Shown here in pieces: positions 49,396 through 56,320 of a stretch of 64,000 bases of DNA. The notes under the pieces are model-generated. The model had not been told where the DNA came from, searched no databases, and saw only the letters and a program-made list of their open reading frames with translations. Source of the stretch: Rhodanobacter sp. Root480 (GTDB lineage Bacteria > Pseudomonadota > Gammaproteobacteria > Xanthomonadales > Rhodanobacteraceae); NCBI RefSeq assembly GCF_001426645.1, contig NZ_LMEX01000002.1:764322-828321 (forward strand). Reading direction: 5' to 3'. A program made the position numbers and the translations under genes. Positions within the stretch are counted from its first letter, which is position 1, and each line of letters starts with the position of its first letter.

Positions 49396-49812
49396 CGAAG
49401 CCCGGTTGAGCGAATTTGCCGATGCGACTGCTGTTGCAAAATTGGCAACAAAGGCAATGCTGATGAAACGCTCATCGTTGAACTCATACATATAACGCCA
49501 ATCTTTAAAGGCTTCTCGTACATGATTCAATTGGCCCGCAAATTGTGGCGCCTCCATGCCCATACGGCCAAAGATATCCATCTGGACCTCGTCCGGCAAT
49601 TTATTGAAAAGCTTTACCAAGTCATGCCCGCGCGCAGTCTTCCCAGCTTGAAGTAAGAGCGCTTTTAGCCCGACTTCCGCGGAGAACGCGGCGCAAACGA
49701 GCGCGGGAATGAACATTGCCTCACTTTTTCCGCTTTGTATCGTTTCATCCATGCAGCGCCGGTAGGCCTCAAGAAAGGCCGTTGATGTCATGCGTGCGTG
49801 GGGTGGGTACAT
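49390..49812 (-). CDS. Cassette 7: HEPN-like protein
   Basis: A 140-residue all-alpha protein. The segment AFSAEVGLKALLLQAGKTARGHDLVKLFNKLP and the later FKDWRYMYEF fit the pattern of HEPN-type proteins that carry a GHDL motif and a final RYxY. The catalytic Rx4-6H motif of HEPN RNases is not evident, so nuclease activity is doubtful. Starts at 49812 or 49791. HEPN proteins often act in defence or toxin systems; that role is only a possibility here. Confidence 0.65.
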   Translation of the reverse strand: MYPPHARMTSTAFLEAYRRCMDETIQSGKSEAMFIPALVCAAFSAEVGLKALLLQAGKTARGHDLVKLFNKLPDEVQMDIFGRMGMEAPQFAGQLNHVREAFKDWRYMYEFNDERFISIAFVANFATAVASANSLNRASA

Positions 49813-49821
49813 GTTGCTGCG

Positions 49822-49878
49822 GCCTAACGCTGGAGTTAAGCGGCGGCGAAGCCGTCCGCCTTGAACGAATTGTTAGGT
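49822..49878 (-). repeat. attC site of cassette 6
   Basis: 57-bp site from GCCTAAC to GTTAGGT; almost identical to the sites of cassettes 8 and 4. Its R'' core overlaps the TAA stop of the cassette 6 gene. Confidence 0.9.
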
Positions 49879-50490
49879 GAGCGGTGCCAAGCCCTGCCCC
49901 ATCACTTCATCTCTGATTGCTTCAAGCTTCAGAGGCAAACTCAAACCCTGATTGTAGCGACTCAAGTAGGGAGCGTGGATGACGATTTGCCCGGCTAGAA
50001 GATCCGCCAAGCGTTCAGCGATCCCGGCAATCGGCGAACTCTTCGACCACAAAAACACGTCACACTCATTGTTGTATTGGGCGCCGATAGAAAACGCATT
50101 CCGTGTGAGGTTTGAGCTACCTACAATGCCAAACGATGGAACGCCTGACGATGAAGCGATGAACACCTTTGCGTGCCAACTCATGCCCGGCTTGTATAAG
50201 CAGGAAATGTTTGCACCTGCGGCGAGCATGTTTGCTTTGAAGTTCTTGTACGACTGCTTCCATGCGTAGTTGTGTATGCCGACAGTAGTGAGCTTAACGC
50301 CGCTGGTAGCGCAAGCGGTGCCAAGCTGCTGCTCATTGCTAGCTTGATACGTAGATCCCTTGAAATTCTCTTGAAAGAAACCGGAGCACAACAGCGCATT
50401 ATCAATTCGACTTGAGCTGAGCGCGTCAACTATGGCGTCGCGAAATGCGTTCACGATGCCGGAAGTCCGCAAAACGATGGCAATTGGCAT
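49873..50490 (-). CDS. Cassette 6: phospholipase D-like domain protein
   Basis: A 205-residue protein with one PLD-type half-site: WHAKVFIA (HxK) followed by GIVGSSNLTRNAF and then an NNECDVFLW segment, as in PLD-superfamily nucleases and DNA-repair or restriction subunits. A single HKD copy suggests it acts as a dimer, as in Nuc/BfiI. The stop codon is formed by the attC core (CTAAC). Possibly a nuclease; the biological role is unknown. Confidence 0.75.
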   Translation of the reverse strand: MPIAIVLRTSGIVNAFRDAIVDALSSSRIDNALLCSGFFQENFKGSTYQASNEQQLGTACATSGVKLTTVGIHNYAWKQSYKNFKANMLAAGANISCLYKPGMSWHAKVFIASSSGVPSFGIVGSSNLTRNAFSIGAQYNNECDVFLWSKSSPIAGIAERLADLLAGQIVIHAPYLSRYNQGLSLPLKLEAIRDEVMGQGLAPLT

Positions 50491-50507
50491 TCAATGTTTC
50501 CAAGCTC

Positions 50508-50570
50508 ATCTAACGCTGGAGGTAAGCGGCGCGCGGCTTTTCGCGCGTCCGCTTGACTGACCTGTTAGGC
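50508..50570 (-). repeat. attC site of cassette 5
   Basis: 63-bp site from ATCTAAC to GTTAGGC with a different central stem (GCGCGCGGCTTTTCGCGCGTC), longer than the others; cores intact. Confidence 0.88.
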
Positions 50571-50608
50571 CATGGGAGCGGCCAGGTGTGAATATGCGAG
50601 GTTTGCAA

Positions 50609-50821
50609 CTACGGCTCCACGAGCGGATCAGCCGGCGCGTGCGATGCCGCCAGACGCGCTGATTGAACCGCCTTTAGCGCCATGCTTTTTGATGCGTAAC
50701 CTCTGCCGCTCGTTGCAACTGGGACGGCAGATGGCGAGTTGGAAACGATTAGATGCCAGCGCCAAAGATTCCCGTCTTTGAACACCACGAAGCGATCTCC
50801 CTTGCCAGTCATCCCTTTCAC
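50609..50821 (-). CDS. Cassette 5: DUF1508 (YegP-like) protein
   Basis: A 70-residue protein with the DUF1508 pattern: RFVVFKDGNLWRWHLIVSN, then SGRGYASKSMALKAVQSARL. YegP-like proteins usually have two tandem copies; this has one. Function unknown, probably nucleic-acid or stress related by family. It sits entirely within its cassette. Confidence 0.75.
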   Translation of the reverse strand: MKGMTGKGDRFVVFKDGNLWRWHLIVSNSPSAVPVATSGRGYASKSMALKAVQSARLAASHAPADPLVEP

Positions 50822-50846
50822 TGTCCGTTCCCCTGCTGTGGGTGAG

Positions 50847-50903
50847 GCCTAACGCTTAAGTTGAGCGGCGGCGGAGCCGTCCGCCTCGAACGCATTGTTA
50901 GGC
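50847..50903 (-). repeat. attC site of cassette 4
   Basis: 57-bp site from GCCTAAC to GTTAGGC with GCTTAAGTTGAGCGGCGGCGG; overlaps the TAA stop of the cassette 4 gene. Confidence 0.9.
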
Positions 50904-51089
50904 TTTGCCCGAGCCGTAACGGGTTGAGAGGTGGAAAATGTACCCGCCAATGCCACCTCCGATTGCCGCCCCAATGGCCGAATGCCCGTTAAGCTTGCCG
51001 ATGTGCCCGCCCGCTGCGCCACAGATACCGCACGCTACGAGACCAAGCCATGGTTGCCAATGCCCAAACACGTTGCGAAGGTTTTTCAT
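50898..51089 (-). CDS. Cassette 4: small glycine-rich membrane protein
   Basis: A 63-residue protein with hydrophobic Gly/Ala-rich segments (LGLVACGICGAAGGHIG and AIGAAIGGGIGGYIF) like glycine-zipper membrane proteins. Start ATG lies 7 bases after the core site of the preceding attC. Function unknown. Confidence 0.65.
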   Translation of the reverse strand: MKNLRNVFGHWQPWLGLVACGICGAAGGHIGKLNGHSAIGAAIGGGIGGYIFHLSTRYGSGKA

Positions 51090-51096
51090 CTATTGA

Positions 51097-51156
51097 GCCT
51101 AACACCTGAGTTAAGCCGCGCCGCGAAGCGGCGTCGGCTTGGACGAATTGTTAGGC
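51097..51156 (-). repeat. attC site of cassette 3, aadA-like
   Basis: 60-bp site from GCCTAAC to GTTAGGC. Its stem (CCTGAGTTAAGCCGCGCCGC, then GCGGCGTCGGCTTGGACG) is nearly the same as that of attC sites attached to aadA cassettes in class 1 integrons, and differs from its neighbours. Confidence 0.9.
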
Positions 51157-51176
51157 CGCAGCCCCGCTGCCCCAGC

Positions 51177-51605
51177 TTACGGCGCTGTTGGCTGAGATGC
51201 CTTGGGACCCAGTTGTTGCTCAAGGAGGGGGGCGAGGTCTCGACCCCCGGTTACCGGCGTGGCCTTGGCACACATGTCCGCGGCGGGGCCACCCAGCCAT
51301 TGTTCATACGGGTCCGTCTTGATCGTGGCGAAATCCGCCCACTCCGCCTTTGCTCCGGTGCCGATATGCACCTGCCCGCAGAGCAAGTAGCTGCGCGTGC
51401 CCGTATCCGTTTCGCGGAAGCGCAGCTTCACGTGCCGAAAGCCGTCCGGCTGTGGGCCGTGAGACGCAAAGTCGGAAACCGTGTACGCGGCGATAGAGTC
51501 CTCTAGGCCCTCGACATAGGAATTGTTTCCTTGCGCGCCTGCGACTGTAGAGGCGCTGAGCAGCAAGGCAAGAGCTAAGGGGCGGAGCCTGAAAAGCTGC
51601 GGCAT
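51177..51605 (-). CDS. Cassette 3: secreted hypothetical protein
   Basis: A 142-residue protein with a clear signal peptide (about residues 1-24, cut near VAGA|Q). The mature part has two Cys (YLLCGQVHIG and ADMCAKATP) likely to pair, and a Pro/Gln-rich tail. No family recognised. An exported cassette product is typical for chromosomal integrons. Confidence 0.7.
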   Translation of the reverse strand: MPQLFRLRPLALALLLSASTVAGAQGNNSYVEGLEDSIAAYTVSDFASHGPQPDGFRHVKLRFRETDTGTRSYLLCGQVHIGTGAKAEWADFATIKTDPYEQWLGGPAADMCAKATPVTGGRDLAPLLEQQLGPKASQPTAP

Positions 51606-51666
51606 CGGGACTGTCCGTTACGGTGGAATAAATCAGCTGTGGGCGCGCTGCAGACGTTTCAATGCG

Positions 51667-51723
51667 GCCTAACGCTGGAGTTGAGCGGCGGCGCAGCCGT
51701 CCGCCTCGAACGAAATGTTAGAC
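51667..51723 (-). repeat. attC site of cassette 2
   Basis: 57-bp site from GCCTAAC to GTTAGAC with GCTGGAGTTGAGCGGCGGCG. Cores are intact, one base variant in R'. Confidence 0.9.
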
Positions 51724-51772
51724 GGCTCGCCGATTGTGAGTGATGGAAAAATGGTGCATGAATGACTTTGCT

Positions 51773-52249
51773 TCAGCTTCTTTTCCCGCCACCAAAGCTA
51801 CCTGGTAGCCTCGCCCACGAATCTAACATGTCCACTTTTTTAAGGCGCTTCTTTGGTTTCTTGGTTTCGACGATTGCATGTGCCGATGCGCTAACCGGCT
51901 TGGTGCCAGACTTTAGCCGGGCCGGCTTGGCCTTTATGACATCCAGGATCTTCAACGAGCCATTGGGTGCCGAAGCTGATTTGGTGAATGTGGGCACACC
52001 CTTTACATCCGCATACTCAAGGGCTGCTCTTGAGCAAAACCAGCCAACGGCAGAATAAAAATATTGAGAGCTAGTCAGTGGCCTTAGAAGCTTGACTATA
52101 TAGCTATGGTCGCCATGCGCCACAGAATGGGTGGCTGCATATTCAGCCATACGCGAAAATTCCGTGGAGGTGACTAGCTTCTCGATGTTTAAAAACTTAG
52201 CCAGATCTTCGTTGGCCAAGAGGTTGATGAGTTCCTTGGACTGATCCAT
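51773..52249 (-). CDS. Cassette 2: hypothetical protein with basic tail
   Basis: A 158-residue soluble protein. The N-terminal half is helical (ELINLLANEDLAKFLNIEKLV), and the C-terminal third is Lys/Ser-rich (ETKKPKKRLKKVD). No known domain seen. AT-richer than flanking chromosome. Confidence 0.65.
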   Translation of the reverse strand: MDQSKELINLLANEDLAKFLNIEKLVTSTEFSRMAEYAATHSVAHGDHSYIVKLLRPLTSSQYFYSAVGWFCSRAALEYADVKGVPTFTKSASAPNGSLKILDVIKAKPARLKSGTKPVSASAHAIVETKKPKKRLKKVDMLDSWARLPGSFGGGKRS

Positions 52250-52283
52250 TTGTACAACCCGTATATGACGAGGTCATGGTGAT

Positions 52284-52339
52284 GTCTAACGCTGGAATTA
52301 AGCGGCGGCGGAGCCGTCCGCTTGAATGAGATGTTAGGC
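52284..52339 (-). repeat. attC site of cassette 1
   Basis: 56-bp site from GTCTAAC to GTTAGGC with GCTGGAATTAAGCGGCGGCGG; cores intact. Confidence 0.9.
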
Positions 52340-52348
52340 GCTCCGACG

Positions 52349-52765
52349 CTAGCAGCGCACGCTAACGATGAACGCCAGAACCGCAATAACGAAGGATGCT
52401 GCTGCAAGCCATGTGGCCCACAGGAATTGGTTACGCGCCTCCCTGAGTTGCGCGATTGCTGAGGCGAGTATAGGAAACTGCACTTGATGCCGGTCGCTAG
52501 GCATCGCGTCTTCCTTGAAATGGAAGAATGGAACCTCACTACCGTCGGAACGGATGATCCGATACTTGTGGTCTAGGTAGTAGTAAAGCCGGCCATGAAT
52601 TATGTCGCCGTCGATCTTGAAGTGCTTGGCAATCGCGGCGATGTCGATTGGCACATAGACCTTGGTATCCCGCTCCGGAGAGTCCCGAGAGAACGCGGCA
52701 AATTCACCGTAGTAGCGACGGTAGATCTCTTCAAGCACTTGCAGGTCAGTGGGTGGCCGCTTCAT
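52349..52765 (-). CDS. Cassette 1: hypothetical protein with C-terminal membrane anchor
   Basis: A 138-residue protein. The N-terminal ~100 residues are soluble (LQVLEEIYRRYYGEFAAF, then YVPIDIAAIAKHFKIDGDII, like a winged-helix-type fold) and the last ~22 form a membrane helix (FLWATWLAAASFVIAVLAFIV). Start MKRPPTDLQ lies 12 bp after the first GTTAGGC core. Being next to the presumed attI side it would be the newest cassette. Function unknown. Confidence 0.65.
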   Translation of the reverse strand: MKRPPTDLQVLEEIYRRYYGEFAAFSRDSPERDTKVYVPIDIAAIAKHFKIDGDIIHGRLYYYLDHKYRIIRSDGSEVPFFHFKEDAMPSDRHQVQFPILASAIAQLREARNQFLWATWLAAASFVIAVLAFIVSVRC

Positions 52766-52777
52766 AGGTTGATTGGA

Positions 52778-52784
52778 GCCTAAC
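52778..52784 (-). other. First recombination core (attI-like or half attC)
   Basis: GTTAGGC on the minus strand precedes cassette 1, but the bases before it (GGTCTACTTAGC) do not form an attC stem. It could be the core of an attI site or of a truncated attC. Confidence 0.45.
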
Positions 52785-53194
52785 GCTAAGTAGACCCCGA
52801 AAATGAGGTGTTGCATCGAGTATGCAGTCCGGCTCCTGGCCGCACAAGCGAGGGATTCCGCGACAGATCATGGGGTTGCGCGGAGGCTCTGCGATCAGCC
52901 GTTGCATACCTTCCCTTGTTGTCCGCCACTTTTTCGGGTGTATGAGTTACACCGGCAAAATAGGGATGTAACGGGCTCTCTCCATATCATCACTCGCGCA
53001 AGAACGGTTGCTCGGGCTGAACGACGTCCACGCCCAGGGGCGCGTGATCAGCAGGTGTCAGCCGCGATCAATAGGTGTGTACTCAATAAAAGTGGCGCCG
53101 GATCGATCACGGGCACCTTATTAGGTTGACGACGGCTCAGTCGCTGCAGCGAGCTAACTCGTCATATCGCTGCCGCCAAACGCGACGGCTTCGA
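52785..53194. other. 410-bp flank of the cassette array without assignable gene
   Basis: This is where an attI site and integrase would be expected. No integrase motifs are visible in any frame, and the segment is too short for intI (about 1 kb). A 108-codon open frame at 52803-53129 has no recognisable motif. The composition is mixed, as in decayed mobile DNA. Confidence 0.5.
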
Positions 53195-53830
53195 CTACTG
53201 CCGCGTCGGCAGCTCCGACACGCCCGCCTCGCCTTCCAGCAACGCCGGAGCCGGCCCGGCCACGGCCAGCAACGACATCGCGTAGCCGTCCTCGATGCTG
53301 ATGGTCGAAACCTCATCCCACGCAAAGAACGAAGCCTCGCGCATCCACTCGGCGTCGGGGCTGAGTTCCTGCATGGTGAAGCCGTCTTCCTCGACGGCGA
53401 CGAGGCGGCCGATGTAGCAGACTTCAGCCTCGTCTTCGCTGTCCACGTGCACGCCGATGACGGGCGACTGGGCGCCGGCGGCCTGGACGACGTCGCGGAT
53501 GTTGTCGAGCGGGAAGCCGCGCGGGGGGCGCGGCAGGATGTGTTTCAGCGCCAGGGCTTTCTCGAAGAAGGCGTGGTGCTTGTCGGGGGCTTCCAGCTCG
53601 GAGATGTCGCGGTGCCGCATGATGTACATGCCGTCGTAGGTGATGCCGTCGCCGACCACCCACAGCAGGAAGAACTCGCGGCCGACGCCGCCCACGTAAC
53701 CGCAGAAGCTGCCGTGCTCCAGCTCCTCGCGCCATAGCCGCACGAGGGTCTGCTTTTCTTGCGCTTCGCGCAGCTGGGCGCGCTGGCCGGTGCTCTTGAG
53801 TTCAATGATGTTGCTGTTCATGACGGTCAT
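53195..53830 (-). CDS. Conserved hypothetical protein
   Basis: A 211-residue soluble acidic protein without signal peptide. The first half has HGSFCGYVGGVGREFFLLWVVGDGITYDGMYIMRH, and the second half is rich in Asp/Glu (HVDSEDEAEVCYIGRLVAVEEDGF), suggesting a two-domain beta-rich protein. No family recognised. It lies 27 bp upstream of hslU on the same strand and is the first normal-composition gene after the cassette array. Starts at 53830 or 53821. Confidence 0.75.
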   Translation of the reverse strand: MTVMNSNIIELKSTGQRAQLREAQEKQTLVRLWREELEHGSFCGYVGGVGREFFLLWVVGDGITYDGMYIMRHRDISELEAPDKHHAFFEKALALKHILPRPPRGFPLDNIRDVVQAAGAQSPVIGVHVDSEDEAEVCYIGRLVAVEEDGFTMQELSPDAEWMREASFFAWDEVSTISIEDGYAMSLLAVAGPAPALLEGEAGVSELPTRQ

Positions 53831-53857
53831 TTTAACAGAGCGGGCCCTTGGGCTTGT

Positions 53858-55201
53858 TTAAAGGATGTAGCGACTGAGATCCTCGTCCTGGGCGAGACTT
53901 TCGAGGCTTTTGTCTACGTGTTCGGCGTCGATGCGGTAGTTTTCACCGGACTTGTCGGCGGCCTCATAGGAGATTTTCTCCAGCAGCCGCTCCATCACGG
54001 TGTGCAGGCGGCGGGCGCCGATGTTTTCGGTGCGCTCGTTGACCTGGAACGCCACCTCGGCCAGCCGGTCGATGCCGGAGTCGGTGAATTCCAGCCCCAC
54101 GCCCTCGGTGCCCAGCAGCGCCACGTATTGCTTGGTGAGCGCGTTGTGCGGCTCGCGCAGGATGCGCTTGAAGTCGTCCACGCTGAGCGCGTTCAGTTCC
54201 ACCCGGATCGGCAGGCGGCCCTGCAGCTCGGGGATCAGGTCGGACGGCTTGGCCAGCGAGAACGCGCCGGAGGCGATGAACAGCATGTGGTCGGTCTTGA
54301 TCGGGCCGTACTTGGTGGACACGGTGGAGCCTTCGACCAGCGGCAGCAGGTCGCGCTGCACGCCTTCGCGACTGACGCCGGCATGGCCGTGGTCGCCGCG
54401 TTGGGCCACCTTGTCGATCTCGTCGATGAAGACGATGCCATTCTGCTCGGCCGCTTCCATCGCCTGCGCGCGCAGCTCCTCGTCGTTGAGCAGCTTGCCA
54501 GCCTCTTCGTCGATCAGCAGCGGGCGCGCGGTCTTGATGGGCAGCTTGCGGCTCTGGGTCTTGGCACCGCCCAGATTCTGGAACATCTGGCGCAATTGCG
54601 AGCCCATCTCCTCCATGCCCGGCGGCGACATGATTTCCACGCCCACGTTCATGGCGAAATCCAGCTCGATCTCGCGCTCGTCCAGCGCGCCTTCGCGCAA
54701 CTGCTTGCGCAGTTTCTGGCGGGTGTCGCTGTCGATCGCGGGCGCGGCGGCGGCGTCATGACTCCAGTCGGTAGGCTGGGCCTGGCGGCGCGGCAGCAGC
54801 GCGTCGAGGATGCGGTCTTCGGCGCGGTCCTCGGCCTGCGTGCGCACGCGCTTGACCGCCTGCTCGCGGGTGAGCTTGTAGGCCACGTCGGCCAGGTCGC
54901 GGATGATCGATTCCACATCCTTGCCCACGTAGCCGACCTCGGTGAACTTGGTGGCCTCCACTTTCACGAACGGCGCGTTGGCCAGCGTGGCCAGGCGCCG
55001 CGCGATCTCGGTCTTGCCCACGCCGGTGGGGCCAATCATCAGGATGTTTTTCGGCGTGACCTCGTTGCGCATGTCCGGCTCGAGCTGCATGCGCCGCCAG
55101 CGGCTGCGCAGCGCAATCGCCACGGCGCGCTTGGCGTCCTGCTGGCCAATGATGTAGCGGTCGAGTTCGTTGACGATTTCGCGGGGGGTCAATTCGGACA
55201 T
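53858..55201 (-). CDS. hslU: ATP-dependent protease ATPase subunit HslU
   Basis: AAA+ unfoldase of the HslUV (ClpYQ) protease, 447 residues. Walker [16 protein letters not shown], Walker [13 protein letters not shown], the GYVGKDVE pore loop and the C-terminal EDLSRYIL tail that docks into HslV are all present. The I-domain (about 110-240) is normal in size. hslV lies upstream, but 122 bp of repeat DNA separate them. Confidence 0.97.
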   Translation of the reverse strand: MSELTPREIVNELDRYIIGQQDAKRAVAIALRSRWRRMQLEPDMRNEVTPKNILMIGPTGVGKTEIARRLATLANAPFVKVEATKFTEVGYVGKDVESIIRDLADVAYKLTREQAVKRVRTQAEDRAEDRILDALLPRRQAQPTDWSHDAAAAPAIDSDTRQKLRKQLREGALDEREIELDFAMNVGVEIMSPPGMEEMGSQLRQMFQNLGGAKTQSRKLPIKTARPLLIDEEAGKLLNDEELRAQAMEAAEQNGIVFIDEIDKVAQRGDHGHAGVSREGVQRDLLPLVEGSTVSTKYGPIKTDHMLFIASGAFSLAKPSDLIPELQGRLPIRVELNALSVDDFKRILREPHNALTKQYVALLGTEGVGLEFTDSGIDRLAEVAFQVNERTENIGARRLHTVMERLLEKISYEAADKSGENYRIDAEHVDKSLESLAQDEDLSRYIL

Positions 55202-55230
55202 GAGGTCACCGGGAAGAGGAGTTTTCGGCC

Positions 55231-55304
55231 GTCGTCCCGGCGAAAGCCGGGATCCAGTGTCGTTGCCGTGAAAGGCGCTGGATTCCGGCTTCCGCCGGAA
55301 TGAC
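55231..55304. repeat. Inverted repeat between hslV and hslU
   Basis: Arms GTCGTCCCGGCGAAAGCCGG and CCGGCTTCCGCCGGAATGAC, with inner CCAG/CTGG parts, form a two-hairpin element of the common GTC(A/G)TYCCGGCGAAAGCCGG type. It lies inside what is usually a tight hslVU operon. Confidence 0.8.
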
Positions 55305-55323
55305 GGTGTGGGATCGAGGCGGC

Positions 55324-55860
55324 TTACAGTTCTTCGATCGACACGTTGTGATTGGTATAGATGCAGATGTCGCCGGCGATCTTCAGCGCCTTTTCGACGA
55401 TGGTGCGGGCGTCGAGTTCGGTGTTTTCCAGCAGGGCCATGGCGGCTGATTGGGCGAACGGGCCGCCGGAGCCGATGGCGATGAGGCCGTGCTCGGGCTC
55501 CACCACATCACCGTTGCCGGAAATCAGCAGGGACACCTCCCTGTCGGCCACCGCCAGCATCGCCTCGAGCTTGCCGAAGCGGCGGTCGGTGCGCCATTCC
55601 TTGGCCATTTCCACGGCGGCGCGGGTGAGGTTGTTGTTGTGCTTCTCGAGTTTTTGCTCGAACAGTTCGAACAGGGTGAAGGCGTCGGCGGTGGCGCCGG
55701 CGAACCCGGCTACCACATCGCCCGCCTTGCCCAGCCGGCGCACTTTGCGCGCGTTGCCCTTCATCACCGTATTGCCCAGTGTGACCTGGCCATCGCTGCC
55801 GATGACGACGCGTCCTTCGCGGCGAACGCAGACGATGGTGGTGGCGTGGAACGATTCCAT
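55324..55860 (-). CDS. hslV: ATP-dependent protease proteolytic subunit HslV
   Basis: Threonine peptidase partner of HslU, 178 residues. A short propeptide (MESFHA) is followed by the active Thr in [33 protein letters not shown] and [15 protein letters not shown] follow as in the family. The end carries the conserved YTNHN segment. Confidence 0.96.
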   Translation of the reverse strand: MESFHATTIVCVRREGRVVIGSDGQVTLGNTVMKGNARKVRRLGKAGDVVAGFAGATADAFTLFELFEQKLEKHNNNLTRAAVEMAKEWRTDRRFGKLEAMLAVADREVSLLISGNGDVVEPEHGLIAIGSGGPFAQSAAMALLENTELDARTIVEKALKIAGDICIYTNHNVSIEEL

Positions 55861-55916
55861 GGGGGCTCCGCGAGTCGTTGGCTTGGGCCGATGAGATGGG
55901 TTCGATAGCGGGGTGG

Positions 55917-55963
55917 ATCAAGAGCGGCCCCTCCCCAGCCCTCCCCTGCGAGCAGGGGAGGGA
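55917..55963. repeat. CCCTCCCCTGC-GCAGGGGAGGG hairpin
   Basis: A hairpin of the same style as the CTCTCCCC elements, upstream of hslV, followed 100 bp later by a full-size copy. Confidence 0.6.
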
Positions 55964-56060
55964 GCAGAGCGCGGGGTTTGTCGCCTGTGCATGCAGCGCC
56001 GAGGACGGGAGGAGGTTGTGGGCTGATCGAAGACGACGAACATGAAAGTTCGAGGGCACC

Positions 56061-56260
56061 ATAATCTCCTCTCCCCATTTGGGGAGAGGACACAGGAGAG
56101 GGGGCGGTGCTTGCGGGGGAGTGTGGAGGAAGAGGGTTTATGGCGGCGTGGCTGGCTTCGTTGGGAGCTTTGCGGCGACGTGATCCGCTTCGTTGGAGGC
56201 TTTCCCGCGGCGTGTGCCCCTCTCCCCTGCCCTCTCCCCGCAGGGGAGAGGGTATTACGG
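56061..56260. repeat. Paired CTCTCCCC palindromic element (copy 4)
   Basis: Very close to the copy at 10461-10620: it opens ATAATCTCCTCTCCCCAT and closes GGGGAGAGGGTATTACGG, and shares the inner GGGCGGTGCTTGCGG and CCCGCGGCGTGT parts. Together with the preceding hairpin it explains most of the 460-bp gap between xerC and hslV. Confidence 0.85.
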
Positions 56261-56320
56261 CTTTTTTGTGACGTTGAGGCGCGGCGTTTGCGGTTTGCCG
56301 CTCGCTTTTCGCGTATCGCG

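Larger units (their letters stand above)
48026..52784 (-). mobile_element. Integron gene-cassette array without integrase (CALIN-like), ten cassettes
   Basis: Ten short minus-strand ORFs alternate with ten attC sites. Eight sites are well preserved (56-63 bp, running from YCTAAC through AAGCGGCGGCGAAGCCGTCC-like hairpins to GTTAG(G/A)Y on the plus strand), and the two leftmost are damaged. Read on the minus strand the sites have the usual orientation (CCTAACAATTCG at the 5' side, CCAGCGTTAGGC at the 3' side), so the attI/integrase end would be at the high-coordinate side. No intI gene follows there. Base composition is visibly more AT-rich than the flanks, as is normal for captured cassettes. 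Confidence 0.9.

Noticed and set aside
48990..52339. Reading the repeated GCGGCGGCGAAGCCG units as ordinary REP sequences
   Set aside because: They have the two core sites CTAAC/GTTAG, fixed orientation, 56-63 bp length and alternate with short ORFs, which is the pattern of attC sites.
52803..53129. Plus-strand ORF of 108 codons next to the cassette array
   Set aside because: No motif, no ribosome-binding site, low-quality composition; probably chance in decayed DNA.
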